Assembly: GCF_003205205.1 (NCBI RefSeq)
Contig: NZ_QJRL01000001.1
Coordinates: forward strand, 354,576 to 418,575
Length of the DNA stretch: 64,000 nucleotides
From: Pseudomonas sp. LB-090624
GTDB lineage: Bacteria > Pseudomonadota > Gammaproteobacteria > Pseudomonadales > Pseudomonadaceae
Direction: 5' to 3'
This document shows, piece by piece, positions 1-9,084 of this stretch. The notes beneath the pieces are model-generated. The model ran no database searches, was not told where the DNA came from, and was given only the letters and a program-made list of their open reading frames with translations. Both the position numbers and the translations under genes were made by a program. The stretch's first letter is position 1. Each line of letters starts with the position of its first letter.

Positions 1-276
1 TACTACCGGCAACCACCATGGCGCCAACGTCGGCAGCGCGGCCGCCAGCAATACGGCAGTCACCAGTGCGCTGCCGTCATTCAGCGCTGCAGTGCACGGC
101 TGGCCACGTAGCTTCAGCAGCGCGGCTTCACTCAAGAGTGCGGCGCAGGCACACAGCAACAGGTTCAGCAGCATACCCCAGCCGTGCAGCCACAGCAGCG
201 CCAGCAGGCCGGGCACACAGGCCAGCAAAACCAGGCCCATGCTCGCGCGCAGTCGTGGGTCGGGTGGGCTAGTCAT
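1..276 (-). CDS. rnfD: RnfD-like membrane subunit, N-terminal part (runs off the window)
   Basis: The reading frame starts at an ATG that overlaps the rnfA stop as ATGA and continues past the left edge. About 92 residues are visible: a hydrophobic N-terminus with two probable membrane segments, a conserved-looking ALNDGSALVTA stretch and an APWW turn. These resemble the N-terminal part of RnfD/NqrB, the membrane subunit that carries covalently bound flavin in Rnf electron-transport complexes. The flavin-threonine motif would lie outside the window. In canonical operons rnfB and rnfC lie between rnfA and rnfD; here rnfD follows rnfA directly with translational coupling. The family call is from motif recognition on a fragment, so it is moderately secure. 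Confidence 0.7.
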   Translation of the reverse strand, partial: MTSPPDPRLRASMGLVLLACVPGLLALLWLHGWGMLLNLLLCACAALLSEAALLKLRGQPCTAALNDGSALVTAVLLAAALPTLAPWWLPVV

Positions 277-821
277 TGAGCGAACATGCCGTTGAAGCCG
301 GAAAACGCCATGGCCATCACGCCAGCGCCGATCAATTCAAGGGGCAGGCCGCGCAGTACGCCGGGGATATCGGCGTGCTCGGTGCGTTGTCGCAGGTCGG
401 CGAACAAGGCCAGTGCCAGCCAGAAACCTGCGCCCGCCAGCACGCCTTGCAACAGTGCGGCAAACCAGGGGCTGCTGTCGCTGGTCTGTTGCAGGGCAAG
501 CCCCAGGACTACGGCATTGCTCGACAGCAGAGCTGGCAACGCCGCAACGGGCCAAGCCGGGCGCAACTTGGCCAGCAGCCGTGGCAGGCCCCAGGCGAGC
601 AGCGCTAGCCATGGCAGAAGCAGGAACAGTGCAAGGTCGAGGGCGTGCAGCGGAGCCAGTATCCCGCGCACCAGCACTTGCGCACCGATCACGCCCAGGA
701 CAATGCACAGGGCGCAGGCCAAGCCGTGCACATGCAGATGCCGCCGGGAAACGGGCTGTGGTGGTTGGCACAGGTGATTGACCAGCGCAGCGCTGATCAG
801 GACCAGGAGGAAATCGCTCAT
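273..821 (-). CDS. rnfA: RnfA-like electron transport complex subunit, variant
   Basis: A 182-residue polytopic membrane protein of the Rnf-Nqr family (RnfA/RnfE/NqrD/NqrE). The start (MSDFLLVLIS), the mid-protein SSNAVVLG turn and the GVMAMAFSGF end align with RnfA rather than RnfE. In canonical RnfA, a cysteine in a GLCPF turn and a cysteine in TTNCAVLG help bind a [2Fe-2S] cluster inside the membrane. Here the first turn is deleted and the second cysteine is Ala (SSNAVVLG), so this subunit appears unable to supply those ligands. It lies 172 bp after metG on the same strand and overlaps the next gene, rnfD, by 4 bp. The family is clear; whether the complex is functional is not. Confidence 0.75.
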   Translation of the reverse strand: MSDFLLVLISAALVNHLCQPPQPVSRRHLHVHGLACALCIVLGVIGAQVLVRGILAPLHALDLALFLLLPWLALLAWGLPRLLAKLRPAWPVAALPALLSSNAVVLGLALQQTSDSSPWFAALLQGVLAGAGFWLALALFADLRQRTEHADIPGVLRGLPLELIGAGVMAMAFSGFNGMFAQ

Positions 822-993
822 GAGAAAACGATAGCCGGGAATCGGGGGGATGGTCCGGTGATTGGCGCGGGAGCCTTGGGGTCGCTTTGCGGCCCTGTCT
901 CAACACAATGCCGCCCCCACAGGTGTGCGCTTGCACCCGGCAGGAACGGCGTTGCGTTGCGATGGGCTGCGAAGCAGCCCTCGGCAAGGTTGC
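822..993. repeat. metG-rnfA spacer with two short hairpins
   Basis: The spacer holds two compact inverted repeats: GGGTCGC/GCGGCCC around a TTT loop (879-895), a variant of the GGGGCCGC-TTT-GCGGCCCC element also seen at 33591, and a perfect GGGCTGC-GAA-GCAGCCC hairpin (964-980) just after the metG stop. The second could end metG transcription, although no T-tract follows on the minus strand. No gene is seen here. Confidence 0.5.
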
Positions 994-3033
994 TTACTTG
1001 ATGCGCTGCCCTGGCTTGGCGCCGCTGTCTGGGCTGAGCAGGTAGATTTCTTCGCCGCCAGGGCCCGCCGCCATGACCATGCCTTCGGACACGCCAAAGC
1101 GCATTTTGCGTGGTTTGAGGTTAGCTACCATCATGGTCAGGCGACCTTCCAGCTTGGACGGTTCAGGGTAAGCCGACTTGATGCCGGAGAAGACGTTGCG
1201 GCGCTCGTCACCAATGTCCAGGGTCAGTTGCAGCAGTTTGTCGGCACCCGGCACGGCCTCGGCCTTGACGATCAGCGCTACGCGCAGGTCGACGGCGGCG
1301 AAGGTGTCGAACTCGATTTCTGCGGACAGCGGGTCCTTGGTCAGCTCGCCGTTGCCTGCCGGGGCTTTGGCTTCGGCTGCCAGCAGGTCTTCCTTGCTGG
1401 CCGCGACCATGGCTTCCACCTTGGCCGGCTCGATGCGGCTCATCAGCGCCTTGAACGGGTTCAACGGGTGGTTTTCCAGGCGCGACAAGTGGTCGTTCCA
1501 GGTCAGCGGGGCCACGTTGAGGAAAGCTTCGGCGTCGGCAGCCAGCAGGGGCAACACTGGCTTGAGGAAGATCACCAGCTGGCGGAACAGGTTGATGCCC
1601 TGGGCGCAGATGGCCTGCACTTCATCCTGCTTGCCTTCCTGCTTGGCCAACGACCAGGGCGCTTTGTCGGCGATCCATGCGTTGGCACGGTCGGCCAGCG
1701 CCATGATCTCGCGCATGGCACGGCCAAAGTCGCGGCCTTCGTAAGCTTCGGCGATGGACGGGGCCGCTGCCAGGAAGGCCTCGGTCAGCTCAGGGGCAGC
1801 ATCACCGCTGACCATGACACCGTCGTTGCCCTTGTGGATGAAGCCGGCGCAGCGGCTGGCGATGTTGACCACCTTGCCAACCAGGTCGGAGTTGACCTTC
1901 TGCACGAAGTCTTCAAGGTTCAGGTCGAGGTCATCGACGCCGCGACCCAGCTTGGCTGCGTAGTAGTAGCGCAGGTATTCCGGCTGCAGGTGGTCGAGGT
2001 AGGTGCGGGCCTTGATGAAGGTGCCGCGCGACTTGGACATCTTGGCGCCGTTGACGGTCAGGTAGCCGTGCACGTTGACTGCGGTCGGCTTGCGGAAGCC
2101 GGCCCCTTCGAGCATGGCTGGCCAGAACAGGGCGTGGAAGTTGACGATGTCCTTGCCGATGAAGTGATACAGCTCGGCCTTCGAGTCTTGATTCCAGAAC
2201 GCGTCGAAGTCCAGCTCCGGGCGGCGGGCGCAAAGGTTCTTGAAGCTGGCCATGTAGCCGATCGGTGCATCCAGCCACACGTAGAAGTACTTGCCTGGCT
2301 CGCCCGGGATTTCAAAGCCGAAGTACGGTGCATCGCGGGAAATGTCCCATTCCTGCAGGCCGGAGTCCAGCCATTCGGCCAGCTTGTTGGCGACCGCGTC
2401 CTGCAGGGTGCCGCTACGGGTCCATTGCTGCAGCATGGCCTGGAAGTCTGGCAACTTGAAGAAGAAGTGCTGGGAGTCGCGCAGTACCGGGGTGGCACCG
2501 GAGATCGCCGACTTGGGGTTCTTCAGCTCGGTTGGCGCGTAGGTGGCGCCGCACTTTTCGCAGTTGTCGCCGTACTGGTCTTCGGCCGCACACTTGGGGC
2601 AAGTGCCCTTGATGAAGCGGTCAGCGAGGAACATGCCCTTTTCCGGGTCGAAATACTGCGTCACCGAACGGGTAGCGATGTGGCCGGCATCACGCAGGCG
2701 CGAGTAGATCAGGCTGGACAGCTCGCGGTTTTCTTCACTGTGGGTGGAGTGGAAATTGTCGAAGTCCACCAGGAAGTCGGCGAAGTCGCTGCTGTGCTCG
2801 GCCTGGACATTGGCGATCAGTTGCTCCGGGGTGATGCCTTCCTTTTCGGCGCGCAGCATGATGGCCGAACCGTGGGCGTCGTCGGCGCAGACATAGATGC
2901 ACTGGTTGCCGCGCAGTTTCTGGAAGCGCACCCACATGTCCGTCTGGATGTACTCCAGCATATGGCCGAGATGGATCGATCCATTGGCATAGGGCAGGGC
3001 GCTGGTAACGAGAATCTGACGTGGCTCGGACAT
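994..3033 (-). CDS. metG: methionyl-tRNA synthetase
   Basis: A 679-residue class I aminoacyl-tRNA synthetase that charges tRNA-Met in the cytoplasm. The HIGH signature reads HLGH at residues 21-24, a zinc knuckle with two CxxC pairs lies around 144-161, KMSKS appears as KMSKSRG near residue 335, and the last ~105 residues form the C-terminal EMAP/Trbp111-like tRNA-binding OB fold that mediates dimerisation. The length matches the long dimeric form typical of gammaproteobacteria. The ATG start places the HIGH motif at its usual distance. It is divergent from apbC, a conserved pseudomonad arrangement, and is followed by the rnf-like genes. Confidence 0.98.
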   Translation of the reverse strand: MSEPRQILVTSALPYANGSIHLGHMLEYIQTDMWVRFQKLRGNQCIYVCADDAHGSAIMLRAEKEGITPEQLIANVQAEHSSDFADFLVDFDNFHSTHSEENRELSSLIYSRLRDAGHIATRSVTQYFDPEKGMFLADRFIKGTCPKCAAEDQYGDNCEKCGATYAPTELKNPKSAISGATPVLRDSQHFFFKLPDFQAMLQQWTRSGTLQDAVANKLAEWLDSGLQEWDISRDAPYFGFEIPGEPGKYFYVWLDAPIGYMASFKNLCARRPELDFDAFWNQDSKAELYHFIGKDIVNFHALFWPAMLEGAGFRKPTAVNVHGYLTVNGAKMSKSRGTFIKARTYLDHLQPEYLRYYYAAKLGRGVDDLDLNLEDFVQKVNSDLVGKVVNIASRCAGFIHKGNDGVMVSGDAAPELTEAFLAAAPSIAEAYEGRDFGRAMREIMALADRANAWIADKAPWSLAKQEGKQDEVQAICAQGINLFRQLVIFLKPVLPLLAADAEAFLNVAPLTWNDHLSRLENHPLNPFKALMSRIEPAKVEAMVAASKEDLLAAEAKAPAGNGELTKDPLSAEIEFDTFAAVDLRVALIVKAEAVPGADKLLQLTLDIGDERRNVFSGIKSAYPEPSKLEGRLTMMVANLKPRKMRFGVSEGMVMAAGPGGEEIYLLSPDSGAKPGQRIK

Positions 3034-3190
3034 GGTGGCTCGGCTACTTATCTGGCTCGGGGTAAAAATGAGGGTGATCGGCCACTATAAAGGGCTGGCG
3101 AAGATATTTCACCCCGCAAGCGCATCTGCTGACGATTGACGGGTTAGGATAGGCGCCTGTTTTACATTCAGTTTGCCAATGGGAGTCTCC

Positions 3191-4285
3191 ATGAGTGCCG
3201 TCACCCGTGCCGCCGTCGAAGGCGTGCTTCGCCAGTACACCGACCCCTACCTGAACCAGGACCCGGTCAGCGCCGGTTGCGTGCGCGCCATCGATATCCA
3301 GGGCGGGCAGGTCCGCGTGCAGTTGCAGTTGGGGTATGCCGCAGGGCTGTTCAAGAACGGCTGGGCGCAGGTACTGCAGACTGCCATCGGCAACCTGGAG
3401 GGCGTCAGCGGCGCCGAGGTGTCGATCGACTGCGTAGTGGCTGCGCACAAGGCTCAGGCCCAGGTGCCGGCCATGGCCAACGTCAAGAACATTATCGCCG
3501 TGGCTTCGGGCAAGGGCGGGGTGGGCAAGTCGACCACCGCGGCCAACCTGGCCTTGGCCCTCGCCCGCGAAGGTGCACGGGTGGGTATTCTCGATGCCGA
3601 CATCTACGGCCCAAGTCAGGGCGTGATGTTCGGTATCGCTGAAGGCACCCGGCCACAGATCCGTGAGCAAAAGTGGTTCGTGCCGATCAAGGCCCATGGT
3701 GTAGAAGTCATGTCCATGGCATTCCTCACTGACGACAATACGCCGATGGTCTGGCGTGGGCCCATGGTTTCGGGCGCGCTGCTGCAGTTGGTCACCCAGA
3801 CTGCCTGGGACGACCTGGATTACCTGGTGATCGACATGCCGCCAGGTACCGGTGACATCCAGCTGACCCTGGCGCAGAAGGTACCGGTCGCCGGTTCGGT
3901 GATCGTGACCACGCCGCAGGACCTGGCCTTGCTGGATGCCAAGAAGGGCGTGGAAATGTTCCGCAAGGTCAACATCCCGGTGCTGGGCGTGGTCGAAAAC
4001 ATGGCCGTGCACATTTGTTCGAACTGCGGCCATGCCGAGCACCTCTTCGGCGAAGGTGGTGGCGAGAAGCTGGCCAGTCAGTATGGTGTCGACCTGCTGG
4101 CGTCGCTGCCATTGTCGATGCTGATTCGCGAGCAGGCTGACAGCGGCAAGCCGACGGCGGTTGCCGAACCGGAAAGCCAGATCGCCATGGTTTACCAGGA
4201 GCTGGCCCGCCAGGTGGGGGCGCGGATCGTGCTGCAGGAAGCTGCGGCGCCGGCCATGCCGAGCATTACCATCACCGAAGACTGA
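3191..4285 (+). CDS. apbC: Mrp/ApbC iron-sulfur cluster carrier ATPase
   Basis: A 364-residue P-loop NTPase of the Mrp/Nbp35 family that binds and transfers Fe-S clusters. It has an N-terminal DUF59/MIP18-like domain (about 1-95), the deviant Walker A GKGGVGKST near residue 110, the DMPPGTGD Walker B region and a C-terminal CSNCGH pair, whose CxxC holds the bridging cluster. The start chosen is the ATG at 3191, 6 nt after a GGGAG ribosome site; an in-frame ATG 18 nt upstream lacks this. It is divergent from metG. A REP-like palindrome and the shared csp terminator follow. Confidence 0.95.
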   Translation: MSAVTRAAVEGVLRQYTDPYLNQDPVSAGCVRAIDIQGGQVRVQLQLGYAAGLFKNGWAQVLQTAIGNLEGVSGAEVSIDCVVAAHKAQAQVPAMANVKNIIAVASGKGGVGKSTTAANLALALAREGARVGILDADIYGPSQGVMFGIAEGTRPQIREQKWFVPIKAHGVEVMSMAFLTDDNTPMVWRGPMVSGALLQLVTQTAWDDLDYLVIDMPPGTGDIQLTLAQKVPVAGSVIVTTPQDLALLDAKKGVEMFRKVNIPVLGVVENMAVHICSNCGHAEHLFGEGGGEKLASQYGVDLLASLPLSMLIREQADSGKPTAVAEPESQIAMVYQELARQVGARIVLQEAAAPAMPSITITED

Positions 4286-4292
4286 CGCATTT

Positions 4293-4359
4293 CCTGTGGG
4301 AGATTGGCCAGCCGCTTGGGCACCGGCTTTGCCGGTGTTCGCGGTCCCGCTCCCACAGG
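4293..4359. repeat. REP-like palindromic element
   Basis: An outer inverted repeat, CCTGTGGGA (4293-4301) and TCCCACAGG (4351-4359), encloses an inner hairpin CACCGGC-TTT-GCCGGTG (4321-4337) followed by TTCGCGG. This layout is typical of extragenic palindromes of the P. putida group and lies between the convergent genes apbC and the cold-shock gene. Confidence 0.75.
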
Positions 4360-4431
4360 GGCCCGGCGAAATGAGTCAGTCATGTTTTGTGCTATGGGAG
4401 CGGCTTTGCATGCAGGGCCTTTCACAGGCAT

Positions 4432-4460
4432 AAAAAAACCCGCCAGAAGGCGGGTTTTTT
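4432..4460. terminator. bidirectional intrinsic terminator between apbC and csp
   Basis: A-tract, then CCCGCC, AGAA loop, GGCGGG, then T-tract: a perfect stem with A/T runs on both sides, placed between convergent genes, so it can stop transcription from either side. It sits 24 bp after the csp stop codon. Confidence 0.9.
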
Positions 4461-4483
4461 GAAAGCTAGGAAGCGAGATCGAC

Positions 4484-4693
4484 TTAGGCGATCTGAACTT
4501 CTTCAGCCTGCATGCCTTTCTGGCCGCGGGTAGCGACGAAAGTAACAGCCTGGCCTTCTTTCAGGGTTTTGAAGCCGTCAGCTTGGATGGCTTTGAAGTG
4601 CACGAACAGGTCGTCGCCCGACTGAGGGGTGATGAAGCCGTAGCCTTTCTCATCGTTGAACCACTTAACAACACCGGATTGACGGTTGGACAT
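4484..4693 (-). CDS. CspA-family cold-shock protein
   Basis: A 69-residue single cold-shock (OB-fold) domain protein. RNP1 reads KGYGFITP and RNP2 reads DLFVHF, the aromatic residues that stack on single-stranded RNA/DNA. Such proteins act as RNA chaperones or transcription antiterminators. The ATG at 4693 is preceded by AAGGAG at good spacing; an in-frame extension upstream would add 21 residues unlike the family and is rejected. The gene stands alone between convergent apbC and divergent dcd. The paralogue (CspA, CspD, CapB type) cannot be settled from sequence alone. Confidence 0.95.
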   Translation of the reverse strand: MSNRQSGVVKWFNDEKGYGFITPQSGDDLFVHFKAIQADGFKTLKEGQAVTFVATRGQKGMQAEEVQIA

Positions 4694-5021
4694 TTTTCTG
4701 TCTCCTTGGACAATTTGATAACGGTCAGGAAAAACCCTGCCCGGGACTGAGCGCAAAGAGAGCAGAAAATTCAGCGATGGGCCGATCAGGATCGTGCATC
4801 AAACTAGAGATTCTCGGTGTCACGTGCAGCACAGTGGCGTCACCTTACCCCACTTTCCGCAACCTGCCAATGGTCTGAAGGCGCTTTACGCAAATTCGGA
4901 TCGACGGCGGCTACAACCCCCGCCCGGCGCGGGATGCGGCAGGGAACTTTAACCTGGGCGCCGGGACCGGTAAGATGCGCGTCACGATTTTCACCACGCA
5001 ACTCTTCAGGACACCCCCGCC
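4694..5021. promoter_or_regulatory. divergent csp-dcd intergenic region
   Basis: 328 bp without a gene. The csp side probably holds a long 5' UTR, as is usual for cold-shock genes. On the dcd side, TTAACC (4949-4954) and TAAGAT (4971-4976), 16 bp apart, could form a weak sigma-70 promoter about 45 bp before the dcd start. No further repeat or operator is evident. The promoter call is inference. Confidence 0.35.
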
Positions 5022-5588
5022 ATGAGCATCAAATCGGACAAGTGGATTCGCCGCATGGCGCAGGAACACGGCATGATCGAGCCGTTCGTCGAGCGCCAGG
5101 TGCGCGGCGAGCAGGACAGCCGGGTCATCTCCTTCGGCGTTTCCAGCTACGGCTACGACGTGCGCTGCGCAGACGAATTCAAGGTGTTCACCAACATCAA
5201 TTCCGCCACCGTCGACCCGAAAAACTTCGATGCCGGCAGCTTTGTCGACATCAAGAGCGACGTGTGCATCATTCCGCCAAACTCGTTCGCCCTGGCCCGC
5301 ACCGTCGAGTACTTCCGCATCCCGCGTGACGTGCTGACCATCTGCTTGGGCAAGAGCACCTACGCCCGCTGCGGCATCATCGTCAACGTCACCCCGCTCG
5401 AGCCCGAGTGGGAAGGCCACGTGACGCTGGAGTTCTCCAACACCACCACGCTGCCGGCGAAGATCTACGCCAACGAAGGTGTGGCACAGATGCTGTTCCT
5501 GCAGTCCGACGAAGAATGCGAAGTGTCGTACAAGGACCGTGGTGGCAAATACCAGGGCCAGCGCGGCGTCACCCTGCCGCGTACCTGA
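5022..5588 (+). CDS. dcd: dCTP deaminase
   Basis: A 188-residue trimeric dCTP deaminase that converts dCTP to dUTP, the first step of the main bacterial route to dTTP. Visible family motifs are SSYGYDVR near residue 42, GKSTYARCG (the Ser/Arg catalytic loop) near residue 110, VTLEFSNTT with the catalytic Glu near 138, and the C-terminal nucleotide-closing segment GGKYQGQRG. Length matches the E. coli enzyme. The apbC-csp-dcd neighbourhood is common in Pseudomonas. A perfect hairpin follows the stop. Confidence 0.97.
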   Translation: MSIKSDKWIRRMAQEHGMIEPFVERQVRGEQDSRVISFGVSSYGYDVRCADEFKVFTNINSATVDPKNFDAGSFVDIKSDVCIIPPNSFALARTVEYFRIPRDVLTICLGKSTYARCGIIVNVTPLEPEWEGHVTLEFSNTTTLPAKIYANEGVAQMLFLQSDEECEVSYKDRGGKYQGQRGVTLPRT

Positions 5589-5596
5589 GCCGACAA

Positions 5597-5620
5597 GCGC
5601 GGGGAATTACCCGCGCCTTT
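5597..5620 (+). terminator. hairpin after dcd
   Basis: GCGCGGG (5597-5603), GAATTA loop, CCCGCGC (5610-5616), then CTTT. A perfect 7-bp GC stem just after the dcd stop; the T-tract is short, so termination is probable rather than certain. Confidence 0.6.
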
Positions 5621-5682
5621 GGCACTCCAACCTGATAATGCTGCTGCGCATGATGTGTAGCGGCTCTCGTCAGGAGCAGCCA

Positions 5683-5910
5683 ATGAAACTCCACCCCGCA
5701 ATCAGTGCCAAGCTGGCAGGCCTGCAGCCCAATCACGTCGGGTTGTTGCCCTGGTCACTGCTGGCGCACCCGCTGCCGATGCAGGCGGGGGGCGTGCCTC
5801 ACCAGCCTGATCCCGATACCCCGCAACCTGCGGAGCCTGGTGAATCTCCCCCCATGGAGCCCGGCGAACCGACCTTGCCAGACGAGCCACCTCCAGCACC
5901 GGTGGCCTGA
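5683..5910 (+). CDS. small proline/glutamate-rich protein of unknown function
   Basis: A 75-residue protein starting at an ATG preceded by AGGAG. The first ~45 residues are mixed (KLHPAISAKLAGLQ...), and the rest is a Pro/Glu-rich tail with PGE-type repeats. There is no membrane segment or cysteine. The 3' end approaches the convergent pdeM gene to within 7 bp. It is not recognised; the good ribosome site and lack of a better frame support it as a real gene. A similar small Pro-rich protein occurs at 51296. Confidence 0.6.
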   Translation: MKLHPAISAKLAGLQPNHVGLLPWSLLAHPLPMQAGGVPHQPDPDTPQPAEPGESPPMEPGEPTLPDEPPPAPVA

Positions 5911-5916
5911 GCGCCG

Positions 5917-6567
5917 CTACAGCGGCCAGACGCGGCCGGCGCCGGCCAGGTAAACCTGGCTGGTGCCGGCAGGAGTGACCTCCCAGCCACCTGTGAATTC
6001 ACCGAATGCCGGTAGCAGGCTGACCTGCGCATCGATCAGGAAGCACGGCAAGCGCAGGCGTTGACGGGCCTTGCCGCGCAAGACGAAGACCGGGTGCACG
6101 TGGCCTGCCAGTACCGGGTGTGTCGGGTGGGCCTTGGGTTCATGTTGCAGCGCAAAGGGGCCCAGAATCCACGGCTCGTCCTGCACCTCGATATTCAGCG
6201 AAGCAGGAGGATCGCCGGCGTTGCGATCATGATTGCCGCGAATTAGCACGATTTTCAGGTCCTGATGCCGTTCTCGCCAGGCATGCAGGCGCGCTAGCGT
6301 TGCGGGTGCCCGGGCTGTGCGCGCATGCAGAAAGTCGCCTAGCACGATCAGTGATTCGCAGTCATAGGCCTCCAGCAAGGCGTCCAGGCGGGCGAAATTC
6401 GCCTCCGTGGTGCCGCGTGGCACAGGTTGATGCAACGCGCGATAGCTGGCGGCCTTGCCGATATGCACATCGGCAACCAACAGGGCGCGCTGTGCTGGCC
6501 AGTAAATGGACTTGTCCGGGAGCAGCCATAGAAGCTGGCCGCAGTGCTCGATGGCCTGATGGTTCAT
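5917..6567 (-). CDS. pdeM: ligase-associated metallophosphoesterase PdeM
   Basis: A 216-residue calcineurin-like phosphoesterase. Metal-binding motifs appear in order: DVHIG near residue 33, GDFLH near 97, RGNHD near 129 and GHVHP near 172. This small family travels with bacterial ATP-dependent DNA ligase and an Lhr-type helicase, and is therefore named ligase-associated DNA damage response endonuclease; the exact substrate is not set by sequence. Its ATG overlaps the stop of the helicase gene by 4 bp, so the two are translationally coupled. The ligase and exonuclease lie further upstream on the same strand. Confidence 0.9.
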   Translation of the reverse strand: MNHQAIEHCGQLLWLLPDKSIYWPAQRALLVADVHIGKAASYRALHQPVPRGTTEANFARLDALLEAYDCESLIVLGDFLHARTARAPATLARLHAWRERHQDLKIVLIRGNHDRNAGDPPASLNIEVQDEPWILGPFALQHEPKAHPTHPVLAGHVHPVFVLRGKARQRLRLPCFLIDAQVSLLPAFGEFTGGWEVTPAGTSQVYLAGAGRVWPL

Positions 6568-9017
6568 TGTCCCGCGCCTGCCGCGTGCTCCAGCTCCGCA
6601 ACCATCCGCGCAATCCGGTCCGCCAGTTTTTCGGTACTCAAAGTTTCGCGCATTCCCTCCACCAACAAGGCGAACGCCAGCGGCCCTGGCCGCTTCAGTG
6701 CCTGCAGGTCCAACCGCAACCCATTCATTTTCAGCAACTGCCGGTGCAACCGTTCAATCTCCAGTTCTTCACTCAATACCTCATCCCGGGCCTGGCCAAG
6801 CAGCAGGTTACCCGCATCATGTTTGCGAAACACTTCGTAGAACAACCCGCTGGACGCCTGGATCTGCCGGGTGCTTTTTTGCGCGGCCGGGTATCCGCCA
6901 AACACCAGCCCAGCAATCTGGGCAATTTCGCGAAAGCGCCGTAGCGCCATCTCCCCCGCATTCAGGCTGGCCAGCACATCCTCCAGCAGCTGCTCGGTGC
7001 TCAGTGCCTGGGGCAGATGCGTAGCCCAGTCCACATTCCCCGGGCTGAGCAGTTCGAACCCATAGTCATTGACAGCGATCGAAACCGACAGTGGCTGGGT
7101 GCGGCTGACCCGCCAGGCAATCAGGTTGGCCAGGCCCAGGTTGGCCATGCGCCCGGCGAACGGATACAGGAACAAGTGCCAGCCCTGGCGGGACTTGAAG
7201 GTTTCGGCCAACAGCGTCCCGGTTGTGGGCAGCGCTGACCATTGCGCCTGCAGTGCCAGCAATGGGCGCACTGCGCGCATCTCCGGGCCGTCGAAGCGTT
7301 CATGGGCAGCCGCGTCGAGCTGTTCGACCAGCGCATCGGCCAGTTCGCTCGAGAGCGGCATGCGCCCACCGTTCCAACGGGCTACCGCAGCCTTGCGCGC
7401 GGTGCTGCGACGCACATAGGCGGTCATGTTCTCAACGCGTACCAGTTCCAGTACCCGCCCGGCAAACACCAGCGTATCGCCGGGCCGCAGGCGGGCGATG
7501 AACGCTTCTTCGACACTGCCCAAGGTCTTGCCGCCACCGCCCTTGCTCCAGAATTTCAGTTGCAGGTTGGCATCGCTGACGATGGTACCGATGCCCATGC
7601 GGTGGCGACGAGCGAGGCGTTCGCTGGCCACTCGATACACCCCGTCGGCATGGCGCTCAACGCGCTGGTAGTCGGGGTAGGCGGTAAGTGAACTGCCGCC
7701 GTGGCAGACAAAATCCAGTGCCCACTGCCACTGGCTGTCGCGCAACCCGGCAAAAGCCCACGTGCTGCGCACTTCGGCCAGTAGTTGCTCGGGGTGAAAG
7801 CCACTGCCCAGCGCCATGCTGACCACGTGCTGCACCAGCACGTCCATGCACAGGCGCGGTGAGAAGCGGGCTTCGATGTGCCCGGCGGCCAGGGCCTGCC
7901 GGGCCGCCGCCGCCTCGACCAGTTCCAGGCTGTGGGTAGGCACCAGCGTGACCCGCGAGCGCCGCCCAGGCGCGTGCCCCGAGCGCCCCGCCCGTTGCAT
8001 CAGCCGCGCAATGCCTTTGGCTGAGCCGATCTGCAGCACCCGCTCCACTGGCAGGAAGTCCACGCCCAGGTCCAGGCTGGAGGTGCAGACCACTGCTTTC
8101 AGGTTGCCTTGCTTGAGGCTGCGCTCGACCCAATCGCGAGTATCGCGGGCCAGCGAGGCATGGTGCAGGGCAATCAGGCCGGCCCAGTCCGGGCGGGCTT
8201 CAAGCAGGGCCTGGTACCACAGCTCGGCCTGGGCTCGGGTATTGGTAAATACCAGGCAACTGGTACTGGCATCGATTTCCTGGCTGACCTGGGCAAGCAT
8301 CTTCAGCCCCATATGGCCGGCCCAGGGGAAGCGTTCTATCGCCGTCGGCAGTAGGGTGTCGACCTGCAATGCCTTGTCTTGTCGCCCCTGTACCAGCTGG
8401 CCGCCTTGCGGCAGCAGCACATCCAGCGCGTGCTGCAGGTTACCGAGGGTGGCCGAGAGGCCCCAGGTCGTCAGCCCAGGTAGCCATTGGCGCAGGTGGG
8501 CAAGGGCCAGTTGCAGTTGCACGCCCCGTTTGTTGCCAAGCAGTTCGTGCCATTCGTCCACCACTACCAGGCGCAGCGTGGCGAAGTCCTCACGGGCCTG
8601 GGCTCGGGTCAACAGCAAGGTCAGGCTCTCGGGGGTGGTGACCAACACGCTTGGCAGTCGCCGGCTTTGCCGGGCGCGCTCTGCACTCCCGGTGTCACCG
8701 CTGCGCACGCCAACGCTCCAGGGCAGCTCCAGCTCCTCCAGCGGCGCCTGCAAAGCGCGTGCGGTGTCTGCGGCCAGTGCGCGCATGGGGGTAACCCATA
8801 CCACTTGCAACGGCGCCGGCTGGCGACCCTGGGCTGGAGCCTTGAATGCACGTAGCGCACCGAGCCATACCGCGTAGGTCTTGCCGGCGCCGGTACTGGC
8901 GTGGAGCAGGCCGGACTCGCCGCGCTCCAGCGCCGCCCATACCCGACGCTGGAATGCGAATGGCTTCCAGCCACGTTTGGCGAACCAGGCATTGGCGAGG
9001 TCGGGGGTGGAGGGCAT
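6564..9017 (-). CDS. ligase-associated DEXH-box helicase (Lhr-type)
   Basis: An 817-residue superfamily 2 DNA helicase of the Lhr group. Walker A reads STGAGKT around residue 44, the DExH box reads DEWH near 150, and helicase C-terminal motifs include [11 protein letters not shown] near 340. A C-terminal Lhr-core/winged-helix part (DUF4011-like, about 420-810) follows. It presumably unwinds or remodels damaged DNA for the associated ligase and nucleases. It is coupled by ATGA overlap to pdeM downstream, with 67 bp to the aspartoacylase-like gene upstream. It is shorter than full-length Lhr (~1500), as is usual for the ligase-associated branch. Confidence 0.92.
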   Translation of the reverse strand: MPSTPDLANAWFAKRGWKPFAFQRRVWAALERGESGLLHASTGAGKTYAVWLGALRAFKAPAQGRQPAPLQVVWVTPMRALAADTARALQAPLEELELPWSVGVRSGDTGSAERARQSRRLPSVLVTTPESLTLLLTRAQAREDFATLRLVVVDEWHELLGNKRGVQLQLALAHLRQWLPGLTTWGLSATLGNLQHALDVLLPQGGQLVQGRQDKALQVDTLLPTAIERFPWAGHMGLKMLAQVSQEIDASTSCLVFTNTRAQAELWYQALLEARPDWAGLIALHHASLARDTRDWVERSLKQGNLKAVVCTSSLDLGVDFLPVERVLQIGSAKGIARLMQRAGRSGHAPGRRSRVTLVPTHSLELVEAAAARQALAAGHIEARFSPRLCMDVLVQHVVSMALGSGFHPEQLLAEVRSTWAFAGLRDSQWQWALDFVCHGGSSLTAYPDYQRVERHADGVYRVASERLARRHRMGIGTIVSDANLQLKFWSKGGGGKTLGSVEEAFIARLRPGDTLVFAGRVLELVRVENMTAYVRRSTARKAAVARWNGGRMPLSSELADALVEQLDAAAHERFDGPEMRAVRPLLALQAQWSALPTTGTLLAETFKSRQGWHLFLYPFAGRMANLGLANLIAWRVSRTQPLSVSIAVNDYGFELLSPGNVDWATHLPQALSTEQLLEDVLASLNAGEMALRRFREIAQIAGLVFGGYPAAQKSTRQIQASSGLFYEVFRKHDAGNLLLGQARDEVLSEELEIERLHRQLLKMNGLRLDLQALKRPGPLAFALLVEGMRETLSTEKLADRIARMVAELEHAAGAGQ

Positions 9018-9084
9018 GTGGCGGGTGGTCCTTCGAAGGCTGTGCTTCTACAGACCTCCCGTTGGCGGCAATGGTTTTACCGGA

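Noticed and set aside
862..3090. 742-codon open frame opposite metG
   Set aside because: metG is certain on the other strand; the frame is a high-GC codon-bias shadow with no recognisable domain.
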